From JABMQB01 sp964408795 (GTDB lineage Bacteria; Bacteroidota; Bacteroidia; Bacteroidales; Prolixibacteraceae), in contig CAYPAW010000011.1 of NCBI GenBank assembly GCA_964408795.1, positions 13,145 to 77,144 of the forward strand: a DNA stretch of 64,000 nucleotides, written 5' to 3'. Positions within the stretch are counted from its first letter, which is position 1; every line of letters starts with the position of its first letter. Both the position numbers and the translations under genes were made by a program. Below are positions 7,169 to 17,213 of the stretch, piece by piece. The notes under the pieces were generated by a model. The model saw nothing but the letters and a program-made list of their open reading frames with translations. It did not search any database and was not told the origin of the DNA.

Positions 7169-9457
7169 CTAGGATACTTTATCTGCTTTTTCCATTGCCT
7201 GAGCATCTATAACCGCTATGGCAGCCATATTAACGATTTCACTCACGGAACACTCCATCTGCATAATGTGGATCGGTTTGTTCATTCCCAGCAGGATGGG
7301 GCCCAGGGCTTTGGCAGTACCAATTTCCTGAAGTACTTTGTAAAGAATATTCCCGGAACTAAGATTCGGGAAGATCAGCACATTGGCATCGAGGTTTCCC
7401 AGTTTGTTGAAGGGATATTTTTTCATCCGCAATTCTCCGTTTAACGCGTAGTTAGCCTGCATCTCTCCGTCGACGAGCAGTTCCGGATGGTTTTGATGCA
7501 GGATATCCACGGCTGTTCGGGCCCTGATAGGGCTTCCTTTTCCTTTGAATGCCCCGAAATTGGAGTAGCTGAGAATGGCTACCCGTGGTTCCAGGTTGAA
7601 TTTTCTCACCTCGTTGGCAACCAGCAGGGTCGTGTCGGCAAGGGTCTCGGGACTGGGATCCGAATTCACCGTGGTGTCCGCCAGAAACAGCGGCCCTTTT
7701 TTCGTTAGCATGATATACATTCCGGCAATATGATTGAACCGTTGATTGGTACCCACCACATGAATGGCAGGGCGAATGATGTCGGCATATTTACGCGAAA
7801 ATCCGGTCACAAAGGCATCGGCTTCACCGGTTTCCACCATCATCGAGCCATAGTAATCGCGGTTGTACATTTTCTCCAGCGCTTCATCGAAGGTCATTCC
7901 CTTGCGTGCCCGTTTGTCATACAGAATTTTAGCCAGTTTTTCCATTTTCTTTTTTGGGATATCCCGGATAAGGTCAATGATGGGAACGTCAGGCAATACA
8001 AGCTGGTTTTTCTTTATCACTTCTTCCATCTCTTTCCGGTCTCCCAGAAGAATCGGTTTGGCAATGTTATGTTTACACACAAACTGAGCAGCTTTCAGTA
8101 CTTTAAGGTTATTTCCGTCGGCAAAGACCACCCGTTTCGGGTCTTGCATGGCTTTATTGCGGATGGCCATGATCAGCTTATTGTCCAGGCCCAGCCGGTT
8201 GTTCAGTTCCCGTTCGTAGGCTTTCCAGTCGGAAATCGGTTTTCTGGCGACCCCGCTTTTCATGGCTGCTTTGGCTACTGCCGGGGAGACCACCGAGATT
8301 AACCGGGGATCCAACGGTTTAGGGATAATGTAATCCCTGCCAAAAACGATACTCTCGAGGTTATAGGCTTTGTTGACAATTTCGGGAACATACTCTTTGG
8401 CAAGGCTTGCAATGGCATGAGCCGCAGCAATTTTCATTTCTTCATTTATGGTAGTGGCTCCTACATCGAGAGCACCCCGGAAGATAAAGGGAAATCCCAG
8501 GACGTTGTTTACCTGGTTCGGATAATCACTTCGTCCGGTAGCCATGATGATATCTTTCCGGGTGCTGACTGCTTCTTCATAGGAAATCTCCGGGACCGGG
8601 TTGGCCATGGCAAACACGATGGGATTGTCTGCCATTGTCAGGAGCATCTCGCGGGTGAGAACTCCCGGTGCTGAAACCCCCAGAAAAACATCTGCTCCCC
8701 GGATGCCTTCTTCTTTGGTATGAATATCCTTGTCGGTAGCAAACGCTTTATTTCCTGTGGTCAGGTCCTGACGGTCTTTGGTAAGGATTCCATTGATGTC
8801 ATACAGAATAACATTGTCCGGATTGACGCCCAGGCTGACAAACATTTTTGTGCAGGCACATCCGGCAGCCCCGGCACCACTGACAAACAGTTTGATATCA
8901 TGAATATCTTTGCCAACCAGCTCCAGACAGTTTAACAAAGCTGCTCCCGTGATGATGGCGGTCCCGTGCTGATCATCATGGAACACCGGAATATCCAGAA
9001 CCGCTTTCAGTTTATCTTCAATTTCAAAACACTCCGGAGCTTTGATATCTTCCAGGTTAATGGCCCCAAAGGTAGGAGCTATCGCCTTGACTATTTCGAT
9101 AAACTTCCCGGGATCTTTTTCATCGATTTCAATATCAAACACGTCGATATCGGCAAATATTTTAAACAGCACTCCTTTCCCTTCCATGACCGGTTTCCCG
9201 GCAAGGGGCCCGATGTCACCCAATCCGAGTACGGCCGTACCGTTGGAAATTACGGCTACCAGGTTTCCTTTGGTGGTATACTTATACACCAGGGATTTAT
9301 CTTCTTTGATTTTCAGACAGGGTTGGGCTACCCCCGGCGTGTAAGCCAGTGAAAGATCGTACTGTGTGTGGTGCGGTTTGGTAGGGACTACCTCGATTTT
9401 CCCGGGTCTCCCTGAACTGTGATACGCAAGGGCATCTTCCATCAAGATTTTTGGCAT
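7169..9457 (-). CDS. maeB: NADP-dependent malic enzyme with phosphotransacetylase-like C-terminal domain
   Basis: 762 residues, ATG at 9455-9457; the length matches MaeB. Residues ~15-150 are the malic N-terminal domain (LAYTPGVAQPC, and GNLVAVISNGTAVLGLGDIG with its lysine/aspartate chemistry). FHDDQHGTAIITGAAL carries the metal-binding Asp residues. Residues ~165-400 are the NAD(P)-binding domain (VSGAGAAGCACTKMF). From ~425 (PKRVVFADGNNLKVLKAAQF) to ~750 lies a phosphate acetyl/butyryltransferase-like domain, which in this family is usually a regulatory acetyl-CoA sensor and not catalytic. It decarboxylates malate to pyruvate and makes NADPH in the cytoplasm. It stands between the cysteate synthase and murF-alr, on the same strand with gaps of about 110 bp. 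Confidence 0.95.
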   Translation of the reverse strand: MPKILMEDALAYHSSGRPGKIEVVPTKPHHTQYDLSLAYTPGVAQPCLKIKEDKSLVYKYTTKGNLVAVISNGTAVLGLGDIGPLAGKPVMEGKGVLFKIFADIDVFDIEIDEKDPGKFIEIVKAIAPTFGAINLEDIKAPECFEIEDKLKAVLDIPVFHDDQHGTAIITGAALLNCLELVGKDIHDIKLFVSGAGAAGCACTKMFVSLGVNPDNVILYDINGILTKDRQDLTTGNKAFATDKDIHTKEEGIRGADVFLGVSAPGVLTREMLLTMADNPIVFAMANPVPEISYEEAVSTRKDIIMATGRSDYPNQVNNVLGFPFIFRGALDVGATTINEEMKIAAAHAIASLAKEYVPEIVNKAYNLESIVFGRDYIIPKPLDPRLISVVSPAVAKAAMKSGVARKPISDWKAYERELNNRLGLDNKLIMAIRNKAMQDPKRVVFADGNNLKVLKAAQFVCKHNIAKPILLGDRKEMEEVIKKNQLVLPDVPIIDLIRDIPKKKMEKLAKILYDKRARKGMTFDEALEKMYNRDYYGSMMVETGEADAFVTGFSRKYADIIRPAIHVVGTNQRFNHIAGMYIMLTKKGPLFLADTTVNSDPSPETLADTTLLVANEVRKFNLEPRVAILSYSNFGAFKGKGSPIRARTAVDILHQNHPELLVDGEMQANYALNGELRMKKYPFNKLGNLDANVLIFPNLSSGNILYKVLQEIGTAKALGPILLGMNKPIHIMQMECSVSEIVNMAAIAVIDAQAMEKADKVS

Positions 9458-9569
9458 AGATTCATGGATTGGTAATAGGCGAAATATAAAAAAAATACGC
9501 TCCGGAAAGCAGGATTTTCATCAGTTTCGATATAGTTGTGGAACATAAATTAATCCGGTATGGGTATTT

Positions 9570-12044
9570 TTATTCCTGCAGGTATACCCTTTTTACCCGT
9601 TGTGAAATGCCGGTGAAGATTTCATAGGGTATGGTCCCGGTCTTTGCTGCCAGTTCGGTAACCGGAATATGGGGACCCAGGAGTTCTGCTTCGTCACCGG
9701 CCTTCACATCCATACCGGTTATATCCAGCATACACATATCCATGCAGATGTTCCCGATGATTGGCACATAGGTATTTTTTACCCAGGCTCTTCCGGTTCC
9801 GTTTCCCAGTCTTCTTGCCAGGCCATCGGCATAGCCGATCGGGATTACAGCAATCGTTGAGGGCCGGGTTACCCTTCCTTGTCTGCCGTAACCAATGCTT
9901 TCATTCTGTTTAACCTCTTTAACCTGTGAAACCGTGGTTTTCAAAGTGCTGATATTTTTAAGGGGTATCCGGGTGGCGCTGATTCCGTACAATCCAATGC
10001 CAAGACGAACCATGTCGTATTGATACTGACTGAAACGTTCGATGCCTGCTGAATTCAGAATATGCCTCAGGATGGGGTAATCAAATGCATCAAGAAAAAT
10101 GGAACTGAGAAGATCAAACCTCCTAAGCTGCTCTTCCGTGAATGAATCCAGCTCCGGATCATCGCTTCCTGCCAGGTGTGAGAATACCGAATGTATTTTC
10201 AGGGTTCCGGTTTTTTTTATAAAGGTGGCCATCTCTTTTGCCTCTTTTTTGGTTTTAAACCCCAGGCGGTTCATTCCGGTATCGATCTTAATATGCACAG
10301 GAAAATCAAGCCATGCATTTGCACGGGCAGCCTGACTGAATCCGGTTAGGAGCTCCCGGGAGTACAAATTGGGTTCCAGTTTAAAATCCAGCATAGTCTG
10401 AAAGCTATGTACTTCAGGGTTCATCACTACAATCGGAACGCTGATGCCTGCATTTCGTAGTTCCACTCCTTCATCGGTTACCGCTACCGCAAGGGCATCG
10501 ATGCCATGGAATTCCAGTAAGCGGGCAATCTCAGTGATTCCGCTTCCGTACGAAAAAGCTTTCACCATGGCCATCAGTCTGGTACCGGGGTGAAGCAGGG
10601 AACGGAAAGTATTCAGGTTATCCACCAACGCATTCATGTCGATTTCCAAAACCGTCTGGTGGGCTTTTTCCTGCAACACTTCGGAGATTCTCTCAAAGTG
10701 GAAATCCCGGGCTCCTTTGATAAGAATGGCTGCATGATTCCAGTCTGCAAAGGAACTACTGCGCAGGAAAGATTCTGTATCCCGGAAAAAGGCATCCCGG
10801 GGGTCAAAGATTCCGGAAACCGAATGAAGATCCGGTCCGATGCCGACCACTTTGAAAACACCGGCCTGTTTGGCCATATCCCGGACTGTAGCATACAATT
10901 CAGAAGGGCCGATCCCCGATTGTTTGATGTCTGAAAGAATCAGAATCTTCCGGAAATGTTTCTTAGAGGCTTGGTTTTTAAGCGATGTTAGGGCTATGGA
11001 GAGGGCATTGATGTCGGAGTTGTAAGAATCGTTGATCAGAATGCAATGGTTTTTGCCCTTTTTTATTTCCAACCGCATGGCTATGGCAGTCAACCGGCTG
11101 AAATGCTGAAGAACTTTTTTTAGGGGAACATCCAGGGCATACATCGCGGAAAAACAGTGACAGGCATTCTCCAGGGAAGAGACATCTGTAAAGGGAATAG
11201 AAAATGCATATTCCGTTTCCCTCAGGGAGGCTGTTATACGGGTGGGATTTCCTGTTGCAGCCGAAAACCGGATCAGGGCTGGTTTGTGCTTCAACGACCA
11301 GTTTATTTTTTCTACTCCATGCTTTTCACAGAAGGTTTCTGCCTCGGAGGAGGTTTCCCCCTGGTCGGCACAAAAAACCAGTTTTTTAGATTTCCGGAAA
11401 AGAAGAAGCTTCTCCCGGGTTTTTTGCTTCAGGGAAGTGAAATTCTCCTGATGGGCTGAGCCTATATTGGTCAGAATACCCACATCCGGACGGAGGATCT
11501 CTTCCAGTTTTTCCATTTCTCCGGGTTTGGAGATTCCGGCTTCAAAGAGGGCCAGGTTGTGGTTTTCTTGCAGAAGCCATACCGACAAAGGAACTCCGAT
11601 CTGTGAATTATAACTTTTCGGGCTTCGGATCACTGCATAGTCTTCGCGCAGCAGTTCATAGAGCCATTCCTTCACAACGGTTTTCCCGTTGCTTCCGGTG
11701 ATACCCACTACCGGGCCGGTCCATTTCCTTCTTTGGAAAGCAGCCAGCTTTTGGAGGGCGTGGAGGGTATTTTCAACGTTAAGAACCGCTGTTTTTTCCG
11801 TGATTCCCGGCAGGGAGGGCCACCGGGAAATCACCACGCCTGTAATGCCTTTTTTCAGGAGTTCTTCCAGGTAACGATGCCCGTCGTTCCGGGTACCCGA
11901 CAAAGCAAAGAACAGGGTTTCTTTTCCTTCGGCAACCGTACGGCTGTCGGTAGACAGATATCGTATGGGAACTCCCGGATGGGGATTCGAGAGGATCTCT
12001 CCCTGAATAATTTGTGCAATTTGTTCCATGGAAAAAAGGGACAT
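9570..12044 (-). CDS. murF-alr: Bifunctional MurF ligase / alanine racemase
   Basis: 824 residues from the ATG at 12042-12044, 2 nt after the tdk stop; a slightly shorter start (12029) is also possible. The N-terminal half (~1-450) is MurF (UDP-MurNAc-tripeptide:D-Ala-D-Ala ligase). It has the ATP loop GITGSNGKTVVKEW, the Mur-ligase blocks NIGSAHQENF and INDSYNSD, and the C-terminal LILSDIKQSG. The second half (~455-824) is a fold-type III PLP alanine racemase with LEIDMNALVDNLNTF, the PLP-lysine segment MAMVKAFSYGSG, KIDTGMNRLGF, and YADGLARRLGNG around the catalytic tyrosine region. The fusion is typical of Bacteroidota and couples D-Ala supply to peptidoglycan precursor synthesis. It is probably co-transcribed with tdk. 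Some Bacteroidota carry the racemase half without full activity; no obvious loss is seen here. Confidence 0.94.
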   Translation of the reverse strand: MSLFSMEQIAQIIQGEILSNPHPGVPIRYLSTDSRTVAEGKETLFFALSGTRNDGHRYLEELLKKGITGVVISRWPSLPGITEKTAVLNVENTLHALQKLAAFQRRKWTGPVVGITGSNGKTVVKEWLYELLREDYAVIRSPKSYNSQIGVPLSVWLLQENHNLALFEAGISKPGEMEKLEEILRPDVGILTNIGSAHQENFTSLKQKTREKLLLFRKSKKLVFCADQGETSSEAETFCEKHGVEKINWSLKHKPALIRFSAATGNPTRITASLRETEYAFSIPFTDVSSLENACHCFSAMYALDVPLKKVLQHFSRLTAIAMRLEIKKGKNHCILINDSYNSDINALSIALTSLKNQASKKHFRKILILSDIKQSGIGPSELYATVRDMAKQAGVFKVVGIGPDLHSVSGIFDPRDAFFRDTESFLRSSSFADWNHAAILIKGARDFHFERISEVLQEKAHQTVLEIDMNALVDNLNTFRSLLHPGTRLMAMVKAFSYGSGITEIARLLEFHGIDALAVAVTDEGVELRNAGISVPIVVMNPEVHSFQTMLDFKLEPNLYSRELLTGFSQAARANAWLDFPVHIKIDTGMNRLGFKTKKEAKEMATFIKKTGTLKIHSVFSHLAGSDDPELDSFTEEQLRRFDLLSSIFLDAFDYPILRHILNSAGIERFSQYQYDMVRLGIGLYGISATRIPLKNISTLKTTVSQVKEVKQNESIGYGRQGRVTRPSTIAVIPIGYADGLARRLGNGTGRAWVKNTYVPIIGNICMDMCMLDITGMDVKAGDEAELLGPHIPVTELAAKTGTIPYEIFTGISQRVKRVYLQE

Positions 12045-12046
12045 AT

Positions 12047-12619
12047 TCAGAACGCTTTGAGGTAACAGCTGCGACACAGGGGTTCATAGTTGTCTTTTTC
12101 CCCCAGGAGAATGATTTTTTCCGCTGGATTGGTCCGGTGAGAAAACTGGGCAATGTTTCCGCACCGTACACAGATGGCATGTACCTTGGTCACATAATCG
12201 GCTATGGCCATCAGGTTGGGCATCGGACCAAAAGGTTTTCCTTTGAAGTCCATATCCAAACCTGCAACGATCACCCGGATTCCTAAATTGGCCAGGGTCA
12301 CGGCTACGTCGGGCAGTCCTTTATCAAAAAACTGGGCTTCATCAATTCCCACAACATCCACATCCCCTGCAAGAAGCAAGATATTGGCAGAATTATCAAC
12401 CGGCGTGGAACGAATGGTATTCTCATCGTGTGAAACAATTTCTTCTTCGGAATAGCGGACATCCATGCGCGGTTTGAAAATTTCCACCGTTTGCCGGGCA
12501 ATCCGTGCACGCCTGAGCCTTCTTAGCAGTTCTTCGGTTTTTCCTGAAAACATGGATCCGGCGATCACCTCAACAAATCCGACTTTTTTATTCCCTTTGA
12601 CATCTCTTTCTATAAACAT
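12047..12619 (-). CDS. tdk: Thymidine kinase
   Basis: 190 residues, ATG at 12617-12619, the normal bacterial type II length. The P-loop is AGSMFSGKTEELLRRLRR. The Mg/base region is VVGIDEAQFFDKGL. The lasso and zinc site use CVRCGNIAQFSHR and EPLCRSCY. It phosphorylates thymidine to dTMP in the salvage pathway. The gene is immediately upstream of murF-alr on the same strand with a 2-nt gap. Confidence 0.96.
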   Translation of the reverse strand: MFIERDVKGNKKVGFVEVIAGSMFSGKTEELLRRLRRARIARQTVEIFKPRMDVRYSEEEIVSHDENTIRSTPVDNSANILLLAGDVDVVGIDEAQFFDKGLPDVAVTLANLGIRVIVAGLDMDFKGKPFGPMPNLMAIADYVTKVHAICVRCGNIAQFSHRTNPAEKIILLGEKDNYEPLCRSCYLKAF

Positions 12620-12693
12620 TCTGCGTTATACTTGCGTAATAAATTACTATTTTTACAAAAATAGGGATAACCAGAGAATAATTACGAAGGTTT

Positions 12694-13452
12694 ATGATGG
12701 AAATTAAAAAACTAATCAACATTGTAGTAAACGATATGCATGAGCTGGAAAAACTCATTGCAGAGCTCAGAGAGGGGGATGGATTCAATCCTCTTGAGTT
12801 GGAAATTTTACAGTCCAAAGCAGGCGGAATAAAGCAATTGCTGGATATTCTGAAAGGAAGAATGGAGGAACGTTTCACACCGGGGAACAGGCAAACCAGG
12901 GATCAGGATTTACCCACTGAAAAGCCGCAGGAAAAAGAGGAGGAAAAGGCAAAACCGTTTTCTCCGGAGGTTGAAACTCCCGGAACAGAAGACCGCACAA
13001 AGAGGCCCGGGGATTCCTCTGGTTTTTCGGAGACGGAGAGCACCCACGGGCATGAAACCCCGGCACCGGAAACATCCCGGGAGGAGAGCGATACCATGGA
13101 ACTTCAGGAACCCGAAGAGGAGGAGAAGAACGGTAAAGTTTTGGGGGAAAAATTCATCACCGGAAAATCGGTAAACGAAATGATATCCGGAAGCGGAAAA
13201 ATGGAATACAAATTGTCCGACAGGCCGGTTAACAGCATCCGGGCATCCATAGGCATAAACGATCGGTTTTTATTTACCCGGGAGCTGTTTGAAGGCAATC
13301 CGGAAAGGTATACAGAGGCTGTAACCAAACTGGACAGTCTCCGGAATTTGAATGAAGCCGTGGCTTATCTGCGTGAAAACTTTACGTGGAAAAAGAATGA
13401 AACCAGTTTAAAGTTCATTGACCTGGTAAAACGACGTTTTCTGAATGACTAA
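12694..13452 (+). CDS. Hypothetical protein with charged central linker, conserved Bacteroidota type
   Basis: 252 residues; ATG at 12694, with a second ATG directly after. Three parts are visible: an N-terminal helical segment (KKLINIVVNDMHELEKLIAEL, ~1-55), a low-complexity linker rich in Glu, Pro, Ser and Thr (~60-150), and a C-terminal helical domain (~155-252) with SIGINDRFLFTRELFEGN and ERYTEAVTKLDSL. The last domain recurs in Bacteroidota proteins of unknown function that sit near tdk and rsmI. There is no signal peptide, so it is probably cytoplasmic. Its end overlaps the rsmI start by 8 nt, implying translational coupling. Function unknown. Confidence 0.88.
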   Translation: MMEIKKLINIVVNDMHELEKLIAELREGDGFNPLELEILQSKAGGIKQLLDILKGRMEERFTPGNRQTRDQDLPTEKPQEKEEEKAKPFSPEVETPGTEDRTKRPGDSSGFSETESTHGHETPAPETSREESDTMELQEPEEEEKNGKVLGEKFITGKSVNEMISGSGKMEYKLSDRPVNSIRASIGINDRFLFTRELFEGNPERYTEAVTKLDSLRNLNEAVAYLRENFTWKKNETSLKFIDLVKRRFLND

Positions 13453-14143
13453 TTCCGGCCGATTATACCTGGTTCCTACCCCCATAGGAAATCTGGAGGA
13501 TATGACCCTTCGGGGAATTCGTATTTTGCGTGAGGTGGATATGATCCTGGCCGAAGATACCCGTACCTCTTCCAGGCTGCTGAAACATTATGCGATCAGC
13601 AACCGCTTGATCCCCCATCATATGTTTAATGAGCATCAGGCGGTTTCAGGAATTGTCCGCATATTGAAAGAAGGGAAAAGCGCAGCGCTAATTACGGATG
13701 CCGGGACCCCCGGAATATCGGATCCCGGCTTTCTGTTGGTCAGGAAATGCATCGAAGAACAGATCCAGGTGGAATGTTTACCGGGAGCGACAGCTCTTAT
13801 TCCGGCGCTTGTAATATCGGGATTGCCGGCTGAAAAATTTGTTTTTGAAGGATTCCTGCCCCCGAAAAAAGGGAGGCAGAAGAACCTGACAACCCTGGCA
13901 AGTGAAACCCGGACCATGGTGTTTTATGAGTCTCCTCACCGTCTGCTCCGGACCCTGGAGCAAATGGCAACCCATTTCGGAAGCGAACGGGCCTGTTGTG
14001 TGTGCCGCGAAATATCCAAAATACATGAAGAATGCTACCGGGGAACTTTACAGGCTGCTTTCAACCACTTTGGCGAAAAACCCGTGAAAGGCGAAATGGT
14101 GGTGGTAGTGGCAGGAAACAAAGGATCCAACGCGGTATCCTGA
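13445..14143 (+). CDS. rsmI: 16S rRNA (cytidine-1402 2'-O) methyltransferase RsmI
   Basis: 232 residues, ATG at 13445 overlapping the previous gene by 8 nt. It belongs to the tetrapyrrole-methylase (SPOUT-unrelated, class III) fold: LYLVPTPIGNLEDMTLRGI at the N-terminus, VDMILAEDTRTSSRLL, SAALITDAGTPGISDPG (the SAM-binding GTP loop) and VECLPGATALIPALVISGLP. The C-terminal FEGFLPPKKGRQ and MVFYESPHRLLRTLE are RsmI hallmarks. It methylates the ribose of C1402 in the decoding centre. Length is at the shorter end of the family, typical for Bacteroidota. Confidence 0.95.
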   Translation: MTNSGRLYLVPTPIGNLEDMTLRGIRILREVDMILAEDTRTSSRLLKHYAISNRLIPHHMFNEHQAVSGIVRILKEGKSAALITDAGTPGISDPGFLLVRKCIEEQIQVECLPGATALIPALVISGLPAEKFVFEGFLPPKKGRQKNLTTLASETRTMVFYESPHRLLRTLEQMATHFGSERACCVCREISKIHEECYRGTLQAAFNHFGEKPVKGEMVVVVAGNKGSNAVS

Positions 14144-14271
14144 AGAATTTTATCGGGCAACCAGTTTGCTCAAATACTTCCTTTTACCCCAGGAATTCAT
14201 ACGTTTAAAATTTATAATTCGCCCCATAACTTCATCCTAAATTTGAGAACGTATGGAACCGCTTCGCTTTC

Positions 14272-14328
14272 ACATGAACTTCTTTTAATCATTGCCTTTG
14301 GCGAACTTTTGATTAAAAAAGTTCATGT
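14272..14328. repeat. Inverted repeat downstream of rsmI
   Basis: Arms 14272-14291 and 14310-14328 pair over 19 of 20 positions (ACATGAACTTCTTTTAATCA against its complement), with an 18-nt loop. There is no T-run after the right arm, so it is not a textbook terminator. It sits 72 bp before the TonB receptor start and could be an operator, an RNA hairpin in the receptor leader, or a dispersed element. Confidence 0.65.
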
Positions 14329-14400
14329 TCGTTTCATATTATTTGTTTAGATTTACTTCCTGAGAAAAAATACAGTTTATACTTTAATTGAAACAACTTG

Positions 14401-17202
14401 ATGCTTCCAAAGCGGTTCCTGCGATTTTCTGTATGGTTTATTTTGATTTTTCTTTCCGGGAAATTGGCAGCCCAGTTTGATATTGCAGGATATGTCAGGG
14501 ATGCAGAAACCGGGGAATCTCTGGTGGGGGTGAACATTATTGTAAAAGGAACTTCTTTCGGAACCGCTTCCAACCGGAACGGGAATTTTTATTTAAAAGC
14601 CAGTGTGGGCATTCCCTGTAAGCTTCAGATTTCCATGATTGGGTATGAAACAAAGGAGATCCCGGTTGATAAAAGAGAAGTAAGGGGCATGGAAATTCCC
14701 CTGACACCAAAAGCCTTTATGAGTGAAGAGATCATTGTCAGGGCAAAAGAGATTGAGGTGGAGGAAAAAACGTTTCATGAGGAGGTGTCTGTGGAGATGA
14801 TGGATGTTTTAAGTATTCGGGAAAGCCCTGCTGCCAATTACTATGAAGCCATAAGAAACCTGAAGGGGGTTGATGTGGTGATGCAGAGCATGCAGTTTGT
14901 ATCCATCAATGCCCGGGGTTTTAATTCCACAGAAAACACCCGTTTTGTTCAGATGGTGGATGGTATGGACAACCAGGCTCCGGGCATGAATTTTCCGATC
15001 GGGAACATTGCCGGATTGAGTGAGCTGGATGTCGAGTCCATTGAGTTTATTCCCGGGCCTGCGGAGACCCAGTATGGCGGCAATGCACTGAACGGTATAT
15101 TGTTGATGAAAAGCAAAGATCCTTTTAAATACACCGGAGTGAGTGCCTATATAAAACCCGGAGCCAGTGACATTGAGGCCGGGAGCGATTATCCTTTTCA
15201 GTTTTCGGGAAAGGCGCAGGTGGAAGGAGGGATCCGGATTGCAAAAGTATTTTCCGACCGGCTGGCATTGAAGATCAACGCTTCGTACATAGGAGGGACT
15301 GATTGGTATGCCGATGATACGACCAATATCCGCCCCGGGAATATCAAGTGGGAACCCGATCCGGGACATGACGCCATCAATAAATACGGAGATGAAATTA
15401 TTGCAGATCTTCCGGTGGGAGACCGGGGGGCAAACATCATTGTATCGCGAACCGGATATAAGGACAAGGAACTGGTTGATAATCATTCAGAGAATTTTAA
15501 AGCCAGTGGCTCCTTGCACTATAAATTGCGTGATGGCATTACCGCTGTCTTACATGGCAATTTTGGTACAGCAACAACGGTTTACACCGGCGATAACCGG
15601 ATTTCTCTTTCGGGGTTTAAAATCTGGCAGGCGAAAGCTGAGGTGACAGGGGGGCATTTTATGATCCGGGGATATTCCACTTTCCAGCACTCCGGAGATT
15701 CCTATGATGCGAAATTCCTTGCCGTTCACCTGAACCAATATGCTCGTTCCGATGAGAATTGGTTTCACGATTATTACCATGCTTTCAGCGGAGGATTTCG
15801 CCGGTTTGGGGTTCCCTCTGCTGATCACAGAGAGGCAAGGAAATTTGCCGACAGGTACCGGCTGAATTATGGAACGGAAGCGTTTCAAAAGGTTAAAGAA
15901 GAATTGATCAACAATACCGATTTCAGAAAGGGTGCCGGTATAAAAAACAATTCGGCACTGCATCACCTGGAAGGATCCTTAGACCTGGATCAATATACGG
16001 GGAAAACCAGTATCCGGATCGGGGGGAGTTTCCGGTTTTATGACCTTGCATCCGAAGGATCCATATTTCCCGATACCCTGGGGAATGCCATTACCTTTTA
16101 TGAAGCCGGAGGATTCATGGATATTTCAAGGACATTTTTCGGAGAGGCATTGCTTTTAAAAGCATCTGCCCGTTTTGATAAGCCCGAACAATCGGAATGG
16201 GTTATCTCACCCCGGGTTTATGCCCTGTATTCCCTGGATGAAACACGAAACATCCGGGTTGCAGTTCTGACAGGCTTTCGAACGCCCGGAGTGAAGGAAT
16301 TATTTATCAATAAAGACCTAGGAACCGCCCGGTATCTCGGAGGACTGGAACCGGTTTACCGTTCGTATGATTTGGTTGAAAACAGCATTTACCTCGATCA
16401 GGTCAATGCATTCAATGCGGCTGTGGAGGCGGATATAAACAAGCAATACGGACCGGATCAGGCGCGCCTGAAGAACCTGGAGATCCTGGAATCGGGGATC
16501 GTAAAAGAAGAAGACCTGCAATCCATAAAACCCGAACAGGTCTTTTCTTTTGAAGTGGGCTATAAATCAAGAATAAAAAAAGCCTTTTATTTTGATGCGG
16601 TATATTATTATTCCACCTACCGTCGTTTTATCGGGATCACCAAAATGGTAAAACCCCGGACAAGCCCGGCGGTTAACTTGTTGGTTGCTTCCACCCAGGT
16701 AAGCAATTCCACCCAACATGATGTCTATTATCTGAATGTAAATTCCAGGCAACCGGTTTCTGTTCAGGGGCTGGCAACCGGCTTTAAATGGCTTATGCCC
16801 CTGGGATCCATCCTTTCCGGAAACATTACCGTTTCGGATATCCGTACCTCCATTGACGATCCGGTATCCCCCGGCTTTAATACTCCCCGTTTCAAATCAA
16901 ATTTGTCGCTGGCTAACCGGAGAATGGACCGGATGGAAAACAATACGGGATTCCGGAATATCGGATTCATGGTCACCTGGAGGTACCAAAGCCGGTTCTT
17001 TTGGGAAAGTGCTTTTGGGGATGGCTGGGTCGAACCGGTCAGTACCTTTGATGTTCAGTTCTCTATTCATGTTAAAAAACCGGAATCGGTGGTGAAACTG
17101 GGGGCTGCCAACTTTTTTAATAACGAATATACCTATTCATTTGGCGGAGCTAACGTTGGCGTTTTGTATTATGTCTCCTATATTGTGGATTCAATTTTCT
17201 GA
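14401..17202 (+). CDS. TonB-dependent outer-membrane receptor with carboxypeptidase-regulatory-like domain
   Basis: 933 residues from the ATG at 14401; the frame also opens one codon earlier with TTG. There is a signal peptide (FLRFSVWFILIFLSGKLAAQ), then a CarboxypepD_reg-like beta-sandwich at ~25-110 (FDIAGYVRDAETGESLVGVN). A plug domain follows at ~125-235 (SPAANYYEAIRNLKGVDVV, FVQMVDGMDNQAPGMNF, IEFIPGPAETQYGGNALNGI), then a 22-strand-type barrel ending in IVDSIF with an aromatic last residue. It is a TonB/ExbBD-energised importer; the ligand is unknown. It lacks the SusC signature and a SusD partner. Its partner is instead the SGNH-like lipoprotein 11 nt downstream, and the two are surely one operon. 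Confidence 0.93.
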   Translation: MLPKRFLRFSVWFILIFLSGKLAAQFDIAGYVRDAETGESLVGVNIIVKGTSFGTASNRNGNFYLKASVGIPCKLQISMIGYETKEIPVDKREVRGMEIPLTPKAFMSEEIIVRAKEIEVEEKTFHEEVSVEMMDVLSIRESPAANYYEAIRNLKGVDVVMQSMQFVSINARGFNSTENTRFVQMVDGMDNQAPGMNFPIGNIAGLSELDVESIEFIPGPAETQYGGNALNGILLMKSKDPFKYTGVSAYIKPGASDIEAGSDYPFQFSGKAQVEGGIRIAKVFSDRLALKINASYIGGTDWYADDTTNIRPGNIKWEPDPGHDAINKYGDEIIADLPVGDRGANIIVSRTGYKDKELVDNHSENFKASGSLHYKLRDGITAVLHGNFGTATTVYTGDNRISLSGFKIWQAKAEVTGGHFMIRGYSTFQHSGDSYDAKFLAVHLNQYARSDENWFHDYYHAFSGGFRRFGVPSADHREARKFADRYRLNYGTEAFQKVKEELINNTDFRKGAGIKNNSALHHLEGSLDLDQYTGKTSIRIGGSFRFYDLASEGSIFPDTLGNAITFYEAGGFMDISRTFFGEALLLKASARFDKPEQSEWVISPRVYALYSLDETRNIRVAVLTGFRTPGVKELFINKDLGTARYLGGLEPVYRSYDLVENSIYLDQVNAFNAAVEADINKQYGPDQARLKNLEILESGIVKEEDLQSIKPEQVFSFEVGYKSRIKKAFYFDAVYYYSTYRRFIGITKMVKPRTSPAVNLLVASTQVSNSTQHDVYYLNVNSRQPVSVQGLATGFKWLMPLGSILSGNITVSDIRTSIDDPVSPGFNTPRFKSNLSLANRRMDRMENNTGFRNIGFMVTWRYQSRFFWESAFGDGWVEPVSTFDVQFSIHVKKPESVVKLGAANFFNNEYTYSFGGANVGVLYYVSYIVDSIF

Positions 17203-17213
17203 TCTGGAATAAA

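Noticed and set aside
14809..15486. A 225-codon minus-strand frame
   Set aside because: It is a shadow of the TonB receptor gene, with no motif and no start signals.
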